This document shows, piece after piece, positions 1 through 9,356 of a DNA stretch of 64,000 nucleotides. The position numbers and the translations under genes are program-made. The stretch's first letter is position 1, and each line of letters opens with the position of its first letter. The stretch is from JANQIO01 sp965229625 (GTDB lineage Bacteria > Pseudomonadota > Gammaproteobacteria > Pseudomonadales > Halieaceae): contig CBDDJJ010000002.1 in NCBI GenBank assembly GCA_965229625.1, positions 1,240,001 through 1,304,000 of the forward strand. The letters are read 5' to 3'. A model generated the notes under the pieces. It searched no databases. It was not told the origin of the DNA and was given only the letters and a program-made list of their open reading frames with translations.

Positions 1-1395
1 CCAAAGATTCCCACTACGGTCGCGAAAAACTGAGGTGATCTGGTTGTCACTTACTAGGTACGGTGCCTGCATTGTGGGTAGAAACTGCTCAGACACATTG
101 AAGCCGCCTTGGAACTCAATCAGGCCATCAGAATAGGTGCCTATAGTCAGAGAAGTGTCTTCAGGAAGAAGAGAAGTTACAGGCGAATCTGCATAGACCG
201 GCTCGACCAAGGTCTGTGAGGAGGTCAGCGATAACGCTTCCAAGCCACTAGTTGTGCCAACAAGAAGCTTCCCATCAGCGCTTCTAGCAACGCTTAGTAC
301 GTTCTCATCCTGCAAGCCTGAATGTAGGCCAATTGTTTGGATATTTGACTCGAATCCAGTAAAAACTCCGCTGAATCCCACGACCCAAATTAGGCCGGTC
401 CTATCTTCAATAAGAGAATCCATCCTAAAAGGTGTCGAATCCTGGCCGCGAATGGGCGCGGCTAGCATTTGTCCAGTCTCAGGCTCAAAGAAAACTATCC
501 CGGAGTTGGTGGCGAGAAAAACCTGCCCCTGCGAATGCTCTAGGAAATCGTTAACTTCTTCGAACCCTTGCTCAGCGCCAATTCTAGAATTGAGTGCCGC
601 CGTAAACTGGCTGACATTTCCATTGCTCTCAATCCGGAACGCGCCGCTGTCAGATGTACCTACCCAGATGCTCCCGTCCTGAGCCTCGTGAATCGCCAGT
701 GCGCCAGTCAAACTAGCGACAGTGTTCTCGTCCAAGTTTGAATTTAGTGGACCAAGTGCGCCCGAGTCCCGGTCCAGCTCTAGAACACCACGACCTTCTG
801 TAGCGACCAACAAGCGCCCGCTCCGGGCCTCACTAAATCCAGAGATGGGATTCCCTTGTAAAATAGGATATTTCTCAGAGGTAAAATGCTTAAATCGCCC
901 GATCGTAGGGTGAAAAAGACTGAACCCACCTGTCGAATAACCGATCCAAATCTCCTCTCCGGAACTGCGAGAAATGGACTCTATATTATTGCTTAGCGGT
1001 GACTCCGAGGGCACTCCTCCTGCTTTGATGGACGAGAACCTGTAGGTTTTCTTGTCTAGCCGGTTTAACCCTCCCCCTTCGGTTCCAAACCAAAGATTGC
1101 CCGAAGAGTCTTCAGCAACTCCAGATAGTGAATTGATACTGATTGCAAAAGGGTCCGCAACATCAGATCTAAAGATCTGTACGTCCTTGCCATCAAATCT
1201 ATTGACGCCCTCCTGCGTGAGAAGCCACAAGTAGCCTTCCGAATCCTGGAAGACTTCTTCAACCGCTGTCTGGGATATCTGCGAAGAGAGCCGAGATTGT
1301 GAAAATAGAAAATTGCTACCGGCGTGAGCAACGCTACTAGCGCACCCCAGTATGATGTAAAAAAGAAGCAAGCAATTGAGTGTCTGTATCTGCAT
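1..1395 (-). CDS. Two-component-type beta-propeller sensor protein, 3' end outside window
   Basis: The minus frame is open from ATG (1393-1395) to the window edge, 465 codons without a stop, so the gene is truncated by the window. Residues 1-25 look like a signal peptide ending near VAHA. The rest is made of repeated propeller blades of the Reg_prop type: VFQDSEGYLWLLTQEGVNRFDG near residue 45-65 (split here across one blade), VAEDSSGNLWFGTEGGGLNRLD, ARSADGKLLVGTTSGL, and VFRDRSGNLW at the cut end. In this family the propeller is a periplasmic sensory region followed by a Y_Y_Y domain, a membrane helix and an output domain (GGDEF, histidine kinase or HTH). The output domain lies outside the window. 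It diverges from the related broken sensor at 2175. Confidence 0.85.
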   Translation of the reverse strand, partial: MQIQTLNCLLLFYIILGCASSVAHAGSNFLFSQSRLSSQISQTAVEEVFQDSEGYLWLLTQEGVNRFDGKDVQIFRSDVADPFAISINSLSGVAEDSSGNLWFGTEGGGLNRLDKKTYRFSSIKAGGVPSESPLSNNIESISRSSGEEIWIGYSTGGFSLFHPTIGRFKHFTSEKYPILQGNPISGFSEARSGRLLVATEGRGVLELDRDSGALGPLNSNLDENTVASLTGALAIHEAQDGSIWVGTSDSGAFRIESNGNVSQFTAALNSRIGAEQGFEEVNDFLEHSQGQVFLATNSGIVFFEPETGQMLAAPIRGQDSTPFRMDSLIEDRTGLIWVVGFSGVFTGFESNIQTIGLHSGLQDENVLSVARSADGKLLVGTTSGLEALSLTSSQTLVEPVYADSPVTSLLPEDTSLTIGTYSDGLIEFQGGFNVSEQFLPTMQAPYLVSDNQITSVFRDRSGNLW

Positions 1396-1491
1396 CAAGC
1401 AGACATTATGCGCCTGATCGCCTCTAGAAACACCCGCTACGTTTAACGGAGCACGATCGGTTAACTGACATGCTTACGAAAAAGCAAACTA

Positions 1492-1565
1492 CCCTGGCGT
1501 TGTTACGCCAGGGCCAAAAAATACGCTGCCGCTAGACCATACCCTACCAAGCTGAAAGGTAGGGT
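1492..1565 (-). terminator. Two tandem hairpins downstream of the small secreted protein
   Basis: Two perfect stems follow the stop of the 1576-1947 gene on the minus strand: ACCCTACC/GGTAGGGT (1541-1548 with 1558-1565) and CCCTGGCG/CGCCAGGG (1492-1499 with 1506-1513). On the minus strand the second is followed by TAGTTTGCTTTTT, a fair U-tract, so it is the likelier intrinsic terminator. The 1396-1575 gap holds nothing else I can support. Confidence 0.6.
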
Positions 1566-1575
1566 CCTACAGCAA

Positions 1576-1947
1576 CTAAACTAAACCCCGGCGTCTCCAG
1601 AACATTCCGGCCAGCTGATCATTAGCTCTACGCCAGAACATGCCTGCAAGTGTCTCGGACTCAGATGATTCAACGGTTTCCGAAATCCTTACCACGAGAT
1701 CACTGCGGCTTAACAGTTGGAGCTGCTCACTGGTTAACGTGGCACCCAAATAGTTAACAGACGCTGCCGTCTCCGTGACGCTACCGCCTACTGACTCCAC
1801 CAACTGTGCAGCTTCCATCACATTGGAAACCTTCAACAGGTATGCCTTCGAATCAATAGATTCGGTTGACGAGTGCAGAGATGCAGAACCCAGAGTGCTA
1901 AGCGCGATGGCGCCAGCAAACAGACTTGCACGCGTGAGATTTTTCAT
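1576..1947 (-). CDS. Small secreted protein with protease-propeptide-like fold and C-terminal repeat
   Basis: This is a 123-residue protein with a clear N-terminal signal peptide (MKNLTRASLFAGAIALSTLG, cleavage near residue 23). Residues 33-95 (YLLKVSNVMEAAQLVESVGG, then VNYLGATLTSEQLQLLSRSD) resemble the inhibitor I9/propeptide region found in front of subtilisin-like S8 proteases, but no protease domain follows. The C-terminus carries an imperfect tandem repeat, LAGMFWRRANDQ then LAGMFWRRRGLV. A strong Shine-Dalgarno (AGGAGG, 5 bases before ATG) fixes the start. It lies between two propeller sensor genes, is transcribed with the left one and diverges from the right one, so a role as a sensed or sensor-associated periplasmic factor is possible. 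The propeptide resemblance is from memory of the pattern, and the function is unknown. Confidence 0.7.
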   Translation of the reverse strand: MKNLTRASLFAGAIALSTLGSASLHSSTESIDSKAYLLKVSNVMEAAQLVESVGGSVTETAASVNYLGATLTSEQLQLLSRSDLVVRISETVESSESETLAGMFWRRANDQLAGMFWRRRGLV

Positions 1948-3969
1948 GACCGCCTCCTAAAGCTGTCCTGACCACGGACTTTTGTAATGGCCTTTTGGAA
2001 ATCGTTTTAAAAGAGAAACGCACCTGCGTTTTATAGTGTGAGTGACAAGATTGGTCGTACATGACCCATTTGGGGCAAAAACTGACAGTCAGCGCAAAAT
2101 AGTTTCACCAAGGAGTTTGAACAGCATCACACTACCTGACTAAAGCTTGGATGGGAGTTGTCTAGACTTCAGGAATGAACTGTCAGTGGATGGCGAGCGT
2201 GTTTCTCTTTAAAGCAGCCCTATTAACACTATTACTAGCTGTGACTAGTGCACCTGCACAGGTATCCGCAAGTGGCACCTACGAAGTTCGAAGGCTTCCC
2301 GTGTCAGACCTATTGCCGATAAGCGTACCGGGCCAAGTTCTCCTTGATACGAAGGGATTCCTGTGGATACCAATCGGCAAACGCGTGTACCGCTTCGACG
2401 GTTACCAACTACAGAGAATTTACGACGCTGCAGATGCAGAACGTGCTGAGTCAGTAAACACATCCAAGACCGTTCTCGCTGAGTCACCACCTGGGCGAAT
2501 CTGGTTTGTCGATGGCAGCAACCGCGTTCAGGTATATGAGCCCAGTGCAAGAGTATTCTCTCGAAACCAAATAGCTCTAGAGGACGACACCGTGCAGGGA
2601 AGAGTCTTCAGTATCTTCACGAGCTCCAGTTCTACTGTTTGGCTCAAACTAACGAACGGCAATCTGGTAGCTCTAAATTCGGCAACAGGTGCGCACAAGA
2701 AGACTATAGAAAGCTCAAAGTACTTTGGAGAGAGCAGTTTCTTGGCGAGCGCTGTCGAGGACAAAGAGGGCAGAATTTGGCTTCTCTCCGGCAGCGGCAT
2801 CCTGCTCGAATGCAGATTGGGGTCACAATCGTGTGAGTCGATCTCGGTCAAAGAGTTGCTTGGTGATAATCACAATGTTCGGTTTAACCAAGTCCAGGTT
2901 TCAACATCTGGAAACCTCTTTATTGCAACGGAAGAACGCGGAGTCTACAAACTCGACCCAAGTGACCTCTCTATACATAAAATCGCACCCCCCGACCAGG
3001 AATTGGGAGATGACCCAAAATCAGACACCATTTGGTTTATACATGTTTCACCAACAGACGAACTTTGGGTATCGACAGTTGCCGGCCTTTTTTCAGTAGA
3101 CGCAGACTCATTGAGCAGAGTGTTTCCACCCTTTGGCGCTTCGCAAGAAAAAAGAGTGTTTATGCAAATGGAGCAACTTGGACCTGACAGACATCTCGCT
3201 CTTTCCGTCAATGAAGTCTCAGTTATTAGTAGCAGCACGTTTGAGTCATTCGGTCTAGATCAAATGACGGCAAAGGGGATCACAACCGCTCTGACCCAGT
3301 CGGCGGATGGAAAAATTTTTGTTGGCTCAATGGGCGGTCTGAGTATGTATGACCCAGAGAGCAACATAATCCAGCCACTCTCCGACTTGTTCCCAGACGC
3401 CGGCATCCCAGAGGCGTCGGTTATGTCACTTTACTCGGACGCAAATAGTCTCTGGTTTGGAGGCTTCTCGTTTGGTCTTAGAAGGTTAAATTTCGCAACG
3501 GGCACAGTCGTCCAGGTGCACCCAAACGACCGGTCTCTCGAATTCATCTCAAGGATTATTCAGCTAGGACCTGAAAGTGTGGCCGTTAGCACTTATGGAA
3601 ACGGCCTTTTTATTCTATCCAAGGATGGTCAGAGAATCGTCCGGGTAAATGCAGACTCTCCAACTTCATTGGCAAGTGATTTCATCAGTAATGTCGTGAA
3701 GTCTAGTCTTGGGCGACTATTTCTGAGCACGTCGAGAGGACTCACTGTACTGTCCCTCGACGAGAACGGGCTACCTATCGGCGATAGCGACCACTATTTA
3801 CACAACATCGAAGTTTATGACGTACTCGAGTCAAGGGATGGCTCTATTTGGGTTGGTACGTTTCAAAGTGGTTTATACCGCGCAGAAGTCCCGACAAGCT
3901 CTGAAAAACTGCGTTTTGAGCGTGTAGTAACATCACCGACACTCCCAGATGACACCGTAAGCTTCCCCG

Positions 3970-4761
3970 TCAAGTAGACAGTTCAAAAATAGAGTTTCTG
4001 GTGGATTGCTCCCTGGCCTCCTTAGGTGTTAGGTCGCCCAGAGAGTCGTGTGGTCTTTCCTCGTTGTATTCCAGCATCCACCACCAGGTGGCCTCCCGGA
4101 CGTGATCGAGCGACGTAAACAGGTATTGATCTAGCACCTCTTCCCGATAGGTTCGATTGAAGCGCTCGATGTAGGCGTTCTGGTTTGGCTTGCCCGGCTG
4201 GATGTATTGGATCGCCATGCCGGCGTCTTTTGCCCATGCCGTAAATGTTTCACCCAGGAACTCGGGTCCGTTATCCGTCCTCAGGACCTGGGGCAAACCG
4301 TGCTCCTGACGCAACTGCTCAAAGACCCGCACCAGGCGAACCGACGTGATAGAGGTGTCGACCTCGATATGCAGCGCTTCGCGATTGAAGTCGTCGGTCA
4401 CATTGAAGGTACGGAAGCGTTTTCCTGTATGAAGCGCATCCGACATGAAGTCGGCAGACCAGACCTTATCCGGAAGCGCAGGGACGTAGAGTTCAGCTCT
4501 GTGCCGCTTGGGCAGCCGCTTCTTCGCTCGGCGTCTTAGATTTAGCTCCATCAGCTTGTAAACCCGGTAAATGCGTTTGTGGTTCCAAGGCCGACCTTGC
4601 CTTCGGAGCATCTTCCGGCACTTCCAGAAGCCTCGGCTGGGTCGCCCCTCGACTAGATCTGCCAGAGCGGCGATGACCTCCGCGTCTCGCACGGTCCAGT
4701 GCTCGGGCACTTTGTAGTAGGCCGATCTGGAGAGGCCCACGCACCGACAGGATCGAGCCAC
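3970..4761 (-). CDS. IS3-family transposase OrfB (DDE integrase core)
   Basis: This is the catalytic subunit of the IS3-family transposase, with an rve-type integrase core. DDE residues are visible in VWSADFMSD, LRTDNGPEFLGE and AYIERFNRTYREE. The frame is open upstream of the ATG at 4759-4761 through VSDQKLSVARSCR to the slippery run at 4824-4830, so the active enzyme is expected as an OrfAB fusion by -1 frameshifting rather than from this ATG. The frame ends just inside the left terminus of the element. It is intact, with no stops in the core. Confidence 0.9.
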   Translation of the reverse strand: MARSCRCVGLSRSAYYKVPEHWTVRDAEVIAALADLVEGRPSRGFWKCRKMLRRQGRPWNHKRIYRVYKLMELNLRRRAKKRLPKRHRAELYVPALPDKVWSADFMSDALHTGKRFRTFNVTDDFNREALHIEVDTSITSVRLVRVFEQLRQEHGLPQVLRTDNGPEFLGETFTAWAKDAGMAIQYIQPGKPNQNAYIERFNRTYREEVLDQYLFTSLDHVREATWWWMLEYNEERPHDSLGDLTPKEAREQSTRNSIFELST

Positions 4762-4817
4762 AGACAGCTTCTGATCGCTGACCAGGAAGCCCGCAGCTGT
4801 TCGCTTCTCTGCCGGCG

Positions 4818-5084
4818 TTACAGCTTTTTTGAGATCAGCTCCTTCATCGCAGCATTCTCAAGCGCCAACTCCGCATACATCTTCTTGAGTTTGGCGTTCT
4901 CGGCTTCCATCTCCTTCACCCGCTTCAACTCCGAGGCTTCCATACCGCCGTACTTGGACTTCCACGAGTAGTAAGTGGGGGAGGATATGCCGTGCTTGCG
5001 ACAGATGTCCTTCACCATCACGCCGGCATCAGCCTCCTTGAGAATCGCGATGATCTGACTCTCGGTGAACTTCGACTTCTTCAT
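4818..5084 (-). CDS. IS3-family transposase OrfA (helix-turn-helix, leucine zipper)
   Basis: This 88-residue DNA-binding subunit has the helix-turn-helix segment QIIAILKEADAGVMVKDICR and the hallmark HGISSPTYYSWKSKYGG, followed by a coiled/leucine-zipper stretch (MEAENAKLKKMYAELALEN). This is the pattern of IS407-group OrfA. It ends ISKKL-stop, and the codons TCA AAA AAG at the end form a canonical A-AAA-AAG slippery site (4824-4830) that shifts ribosomes into OrfB. The start has a good purine-rich ribosome site (GGGAGGTTCAC before ATG). Confidence 0.9.
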   Translation of the reverse strand: MKKSKFTESQIIAILKEADAGVMVKDICRKHGISSPTYYSWKSKYGGMEASELKRVKEMEAENAKLKKMYAELALENAAMKELISKKL

Positions 5085-6514
5085 GTGAACCTCCCGGCTA
5101 TAAAATGCCAGAAAGCTCTACTAATTACCTGTCTCCGATTTGGGGAAGCTTACGACACAGTGTATTCCATCGAAGAGGATAATGCTGGATTGCTTTGGAT
5201 CTCTACAAATAACGGTATCGCTAAGCTTGACCCAGAATCACTCTCTATAACTCTGTATGACACTTCTGACGGACTGCTAGACGATGAGTTCAATGCAGGT
5301 GTATCGATTAAAGACCGAAACGGTTTGTTGTACTTCGGCGGCCAACAAGGGGTCAACCGCTTCAACCCACGCGACTTCGTCGAGCGACGAGTGCCACCAC
5401 CACTCAGACTGACAGAAGTTCTAATTCACAGAGAACCAGTACCCTACGACCCCGCCTACGTGGATATCCCGGAGCTAGTGCTAACCCACGAAGACCATTC
5501 GCTGGATGTCGAGTTCAGCACCATGGACATCATCAGCCCGGGGCGCAGTCGCTACAAGTACCGGCTGGATGGCTTTGACAAGGACTGGGTTGATATTGGC
5601 ACGCGCAACAGCGCGACCTTCACCAGCTTGCCCGCAGGCGAGTATCTGCTACGGGTAATCGGAGCGGATTCGAAAGGTGTATGGAATTACGACGGGATCA
5701 CCCTGCCGATTCGAGTGCTGCCAGCACCGTGGCTAACCTGGTGGGCTTTCACGCTCTACGGCGTGGCACTTATTGCTTTCCTTATGCTGCTCAAGCGTTT
5801 CTACGATACGCACGTGCTGAAGGAGAAAGCGACTCAGGAAGCGAGGGATATGACGATTACTGCCACCCTGGCGATGGATGATCTGCAAGACCAGCTGGAG
5901 GTTGAGAATCGCCTGGTAGACAACCTGCGCAAGCACGCTGCCAACAACTATGACATGGTGGATGAATTCCTGACTCTCGAGTTGGAAGAGCTTTACGGTG
6001 CAGAGATCGATGACTCTCTGTCGCGTGTCAGGCAGAGGCTGCACTGTCTAAAGGCGCTGGAGTCCAGCGTTTACTTCCACCTCGACCTTATCAAGGTCAA
6101 CTTTAGAGACGCCGTCGATCGCGCTTTTGCGGAAGTATTGAAAACGAACCCTCATCCCTCTGCGGAGCTGGTTCTGGCAAACGAGTGTTCCGAAAAGCTG
6201 GTAACAGTGGAAGTCGCGGCCCCTTTGTTGTTACTGGCCCATGAACTGATGTTGAATGCCGTGCTACATGCCTTCCCTGAATCAGAAGGCATTGAATGCG
6301 TGATCGTCAATTTCCAGCAGGATGGGGATGGATGGATTCTCGAACTTTCAGATACGGGTTGCGGATTGCCGTCAGCGATAGACCCCTCCTGCCCGACCAC
6401 CCTGGGGATGGAACTGGTCGCTAGAGTCCTGTCCCGGCTTGATGCCACCATTGAGGTCAGTCGGGAGCGCGGCACCCAGTACCGAGTGATAATTCCCGGT
6501 CAGGGAGCTACAGC

Positions 6515-7006
6515 CTAGTAATCTCTTTCCACCTCGAATCGCTGCGCCTTGAGGTTTTTCCTCAGGTGCTCCGGGTCAAACACCTGGCCGTTCATGGCCA
6601 CATACACGCCGGGCTCCAGGTGCTGGAGTGCACCGATGGCAAAGCCGATATTGAAGATGGCATCGCTCACGCGCAGGCGCGCGGGCTGCATAGCGCCAGT
6701 GAGCACAATCACCTTGTCGGGAATGCCGGCCAGCGCGCGTGCGGTAAAGGCCATGGTGTCGGTGCCGTGAGTTATAAGGATGCGATCATGCTCGCACTCC
6801 TCCACGGCCTCGCGGATGAGGTGCCGGTCTTCCTCAGTCATGTCGATGCTGTCTTTCTTCATCAGCGAGGTCACCGTGTAATGAAAGGTGACGTTGGCTT
6901 CGTAAAGCAGTTCACCGATCTGGGGCTCGCCAACATGGAACGCGCTGTTGGCATCAAAGTAGATTTTGTCGATGGTACCGCCGACGGCGAAGACCTGTAT
7001 TTCCAT
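6515..7006 (-). CDS. Short asparaginase-domain protein
   Basis: This 163-residue protein corresponds to the N-terminal domain of bacterial L-asparaginases. It has the AVGGTIDK motif with the nucleophile threonine near residue 11, the second threonine site in ILITHGTDTMAFTA, and LTGAMQPAR. Full asparaginases are about 330 residues with a C-terminal domain, which is absent here. The single-domain form is a recognised family annotated as asparaginase domain-containing protein, but its substrate is uncertain. It converges with the broken sensor kinase, overlapping its stop by 4 bases. The next gene is divergent, and the 62-bp gap between their starts holds both promoters. Confidence 0.75.
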   Translation of the reverse strand: MEIQVFAVGGTIDKIYFDANSAFHVGEPQIGELLYEANVTFHYTVTSLMKKDSIDMTEEDRHLIREAVEECEHDRILITHGTDTMAFTARALAGIPDKVIVLTGAMQPARLRVSDAIFNIGFAIGALQHLEPGVYVAMNGQVFDPEHLRKNLKAQRFEVERDY

Positions 7007-7068
7007 AGATTGAGATGCTGTAACAGAAAGCTGACTACACTGGGGTAGCGTGCTAGTTTACGAGCTCT

Positions 7069-9354
7069 ATGACCTTGATAAAAATAAAATTTCTGCTGGT
7101 ATCACTGGCGGTTGCCGTCACCCTCTCCGCCTGTGGCGGCGGAGGCTCCGGCGGTGGTGCAACCGTGCAAGCCCCGGCTGATCAACCCGACCCACCCGAC
7201 CCCGCACCGGAGCCGCCCCCGGCGTCTGAGCCAGCACCGCCGCGCCAGGTGAATCGCAACTTCACCTACCACGGGGATACCCGCGACATTATCGAGCGCA
7301 AGTGCGTTACCTGCCACCAGGAGGGGGAACTGGCGCCCTTCCCGCTGGACACGTACGAAGCTGTCTCCCTGTACGGTGCCGCTGCAGCGTTCTCTATAGA
7401 CACAGGCAGGATGCCACCCTGGCCGCCCACCCACGGCTACACACCCTTCCAGGATGACCGCTCCCTCACCCGCCAGGAGAAGTTCATCCTGCTGGAGTGG
7501 ATCGAGGCCGGCATGCCCGAGGGTGACCCGGCAGACTACCAGCCGGCCGTGGCCACAGCGGCGGAGCCGGTCGACTACAATCTTGAACTGCCCATGCCGC
7601 AGCCCTACACGCCTACCCTGCTGCCGGACGACCACCGTTGCTTTGCCATCGAATGGCCACTGGATGAGTTCAGCTACGTCACCGACGTGAACGTGATCCC
7701 CGGCGAGAAGGAGGTGGTGCACCACGTGATCGTTTCCATCGCCGAACCGGAAGATGCGCCGCTGTATTACGCCGCCGGTGGTGAAGACGGCCGCCCCGGC
7801 TGGTACTGCCTGGGTGCCGGCGGCGTGCGAGGCGCGCCGCTGCCGCGCCAGATTGGCGGCTGGGTGCCGGGCACGGGGCGCGAGCCGGTCCCCGCGGGCA
7901 CCGGCATCGGTGTGCGGCCTGGCTCGGTGATGGTAGTGCAGATGCACTACAACACCCTGTCTGCTGATCCCGTTCCGGACCAGTCCACTGTACAGGTGGC
8001 TACCAGTGATACGGTAGAGCGCCCCGCGGTGAGTTTCCTGCTGGCCAATCCCACCTGGCTGCGCAGCGGCGGCATGCCTATCCCGGCTGGAGAAGAGGAT
8101 GTCACCCATAGCTGGAGCATCGTCGCCAACGGCCTGTCGTTTACCTTTGGGGAGCCGGCCGGCGTGAGCGCCGGGCAGCCCTGGGTGATGCACCAGGGCT
8201 TCCTGCACATGCACAACCTGGGCATCCGCGGGCGCACCACCCTGCAGCGCGAGGACGGCAGCGAACAGGTGATCCTCGATATCCGCGACTGGGATTTCAA
8301 CTGGCAGGGCACCTACAACTTTGTGGATGAGGTGCTGGTCAATCCGCGGGACAATGTGACTATCGAATGCAGCTGGGACAATTCCCAGGCCAACCAGGAA
8401 TTTGTAAATGGCGAGCAGCTCACCACCCGTGATGTGGAATGGGGCGACGGCACCCAGGATGAAATGTGCCTGATGTCGGTGTACATGACACCGGTGAAAG
8501 CCAGCGAGGACTACAGCCACCACCCGAGCGTCTATATAGAGCGGCCCTCTTACCTGCAACGATTCGAGGCCGGCGACCTGGTGCCGCTGCGGCTGGTGTT
8601 CAACAACTTCTCCCTGCACGACCCCGGCGAGCACGACCATACCGATTCCGCCCAGCACGGAGGTAACCACGGCAGCGCCGATGATGACCACAGTCAGGTC
8701 TACGCGGGGCACTACCACGTATACCTGAACAACGATGATGACGATGCCGAGCATCTCACCGCCTGGGACGACAACTACTTCTACCAGCTACCGGACAACC
8801 TGGAGCCGGGTGGCTACGAACTGCGGGTCAGCCTGCGCGGCATGGACCACCATGCCCTGGGCGTGGAGGACCGCATCGACATCGAGGTGGTTGAGCCCAG
8901 CGGTGGTGAAGACCTGAGTCTGGTGGACGTGGATGCCTGGGTGCAACAGTCGGCAGCGGAAGACAGCCGCGCCGCAGACCGGCCGGCGGACGTGAACTGC
9001 CCGGACAACAGCTGGTACAACGAAGACGGCGCGCTGGAAGTGGAAACGGGCTACTGCAACTTCCTGGCCCTGGCCCAGCCCAGCCTGGAAGACGTGGCCG
9101 CCGGCGAGACCTTACATCTGGTGCTGTGGCACGGCGACCTGGTGTTCGAGGAACCGGCCACCGGCCACGCGTCGATCAGCATCGACGGGAAACTTGTGTG
9201 GGAAGCGCAGGTCAGTATTCCCAGTGACGCCGACATTTTTGACGTGAAGTTCGAGCTGCCTTTCGATGCCCCGGCAGGCAGCAAGATCGAGTACCACGTC
9301 TTTAATCACGGCTACAACACCTGGACGCTGTTGCAACTGGAAGTAGAGAGGTAA
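7069..9354 (+). CDS. Haem c and copper-monooxygenase-like lipoprotein
   Basis: This 761-residue exported protein has lipobox LSAC with Cys22, then a glycine run and a Pro/Asp/Glu-rich linker to about residue 60. A cytochrome c motif CVTCH (residues 79-83) is followed by MPPWPP, a possible methionine ligand region. The following region resembles copper type II ascorbate-dependent (PHM/DBH-like) monooxygenases: EVVHHVIV (His218-His219), VVQMHYN (His293), and HMHN in the second half. Late in the protein lies a His/Asp-rich stretch (HDHTDSAQHGGNHG, DDDHSQ) suited to metal binding. This family is thought to be periplasmic and copper dependent; the substrate is unknown. It heads a compact run with TlpA-like, DUF4266, DUF3570 and ApbE genes, 2 bases from the next gene. 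Confidence 0.7.
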   Translation: MTLIKIKFLLVSLAVAVTLSACGGGGSGGGATVQAPADQPDPPDPAPEPPPASEPAPPRQVNRNFTYHGDTRDIIERKCVTCHQEGELAPFPLDTYEAVSLYGAAAAFSIDTGRMPPWPPTHGYTPFQDDRSLTRQEKFILLEWIEAGMPEGDPADYQPAVATAAEPVDYNLELPMPQPYTPTLLPDDHRCFAIEWPLDEFSYVTDVNVIPGEKEVVHHVIVSIAEPEDAPLYYAAGGEDGRPGWYCLGAGGVRGAPLPRQIGGWVPGTGREPVPAGTGIGVRPGSVMVVQMHYNTLSADPVPDQSTVQVATSDTVERPAVSFLLANPTWLRSGGMPIPAGEEDVTHSWSIVANGLSFTFGEPAGVSAGQPWVMHQGFLHMHNLGIRGRTTLQREDGSEQVILDIRDWDFNWQGTYNFVDEVLVNPRDNVTIECSWDNSQANQEFVNGEQLTTRDVEWGDGTQDEMCLMSVYMTPVKASEDYSHHPSVYIERPSYLQRFEAGDLVPLRLVFNNFSLHDPGEHDHTDSAQHGGNHGSADDDHSQVYAGHYHVYLNNDDDDAEHLTAWDDNYFYQLPDNLEPGGYELRVSLRGMDHHALGVEDRIDIEVVEPSGGEDLSLVDVDAWVQQSAAEDSRAADRPADVNCPDNSWYNEDGALEVETGYCNFLALAQPSLEDVAAGETLHLVLWHGDLVFEEPATGHASISIDGKLVWEAQVSIPSDADIFDVKFELPFDAPAGSKIEYHVFNHGYNTWTLLQLEVER

Positions 9355-9356
9355 GA

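Larger units (their letters stand above)
3956..5154 (-). mobile_element. IS3-family insertion sequence, IS407-like group, 1,199 bp
   Basis: Both ends carry CGTAAGCTTCCCC as a perfect 13-bp terminal inverted repeat (3956-3968 and the complement at 5142-5154), with AGACAG matching again further in. The flanks are ACAC at 3952-3955 and ACAC at 5155-5158, a 4-bp target duplication, which is the size usual for the IS407 group of IS3. It contains orfA and orfB with an A6G slippery site at 4824-4830. The termini are intact, so the element looks complete and recently inserted. The ends do not begin with the TG that many IS3 elements have. The group assignment rests on the orfA sequence and the target duplication size. 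Confidence 0.9.
2175..6518 (+). pseudogene. Propeller sensor histidine kinase interrupted by an IS3-family element
   Basis: The 5' part (2175-3955) encodes a signal peptide (about residues 1-32, ending APAQVSASG) and many Reg_prop blades. Reading then enters the insertion sequence and stops at 3977. The 3' part resumes at 5155 in frame: last blade (YSIEEDNAGLLWISTNNGI), Y_Y_Y domain (about 5450-5720), one membrane helix (LTWWAFTLYGVALIAFLMLL), a coiled linker and a histidine-kinase output with N-box HELMLNAVLHAF, G1 DTGCGLP and G2 TTLGMEL. The phospho-acceptor region is unusual: HAANNYDMVDEF sits where HisKA_2/HWE-type kinases have HHRVKNN. Removing the element plus one ACAC copy restores ...PDDTVYSIEED..., about 1,050 residues. 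As it stands only the periplasmic half is made; a silent kinase half remains. Confidence 0.85.

Noticed and set aside
7102..8754. 550-codon minus frame opposite the haem/copper lipoprotein
   Set aside because: Its translation is valine/histidine-rich low-complexity, as expected from the reverse of a GC-rich gene; the plus strand has lipobox and CXXCH.
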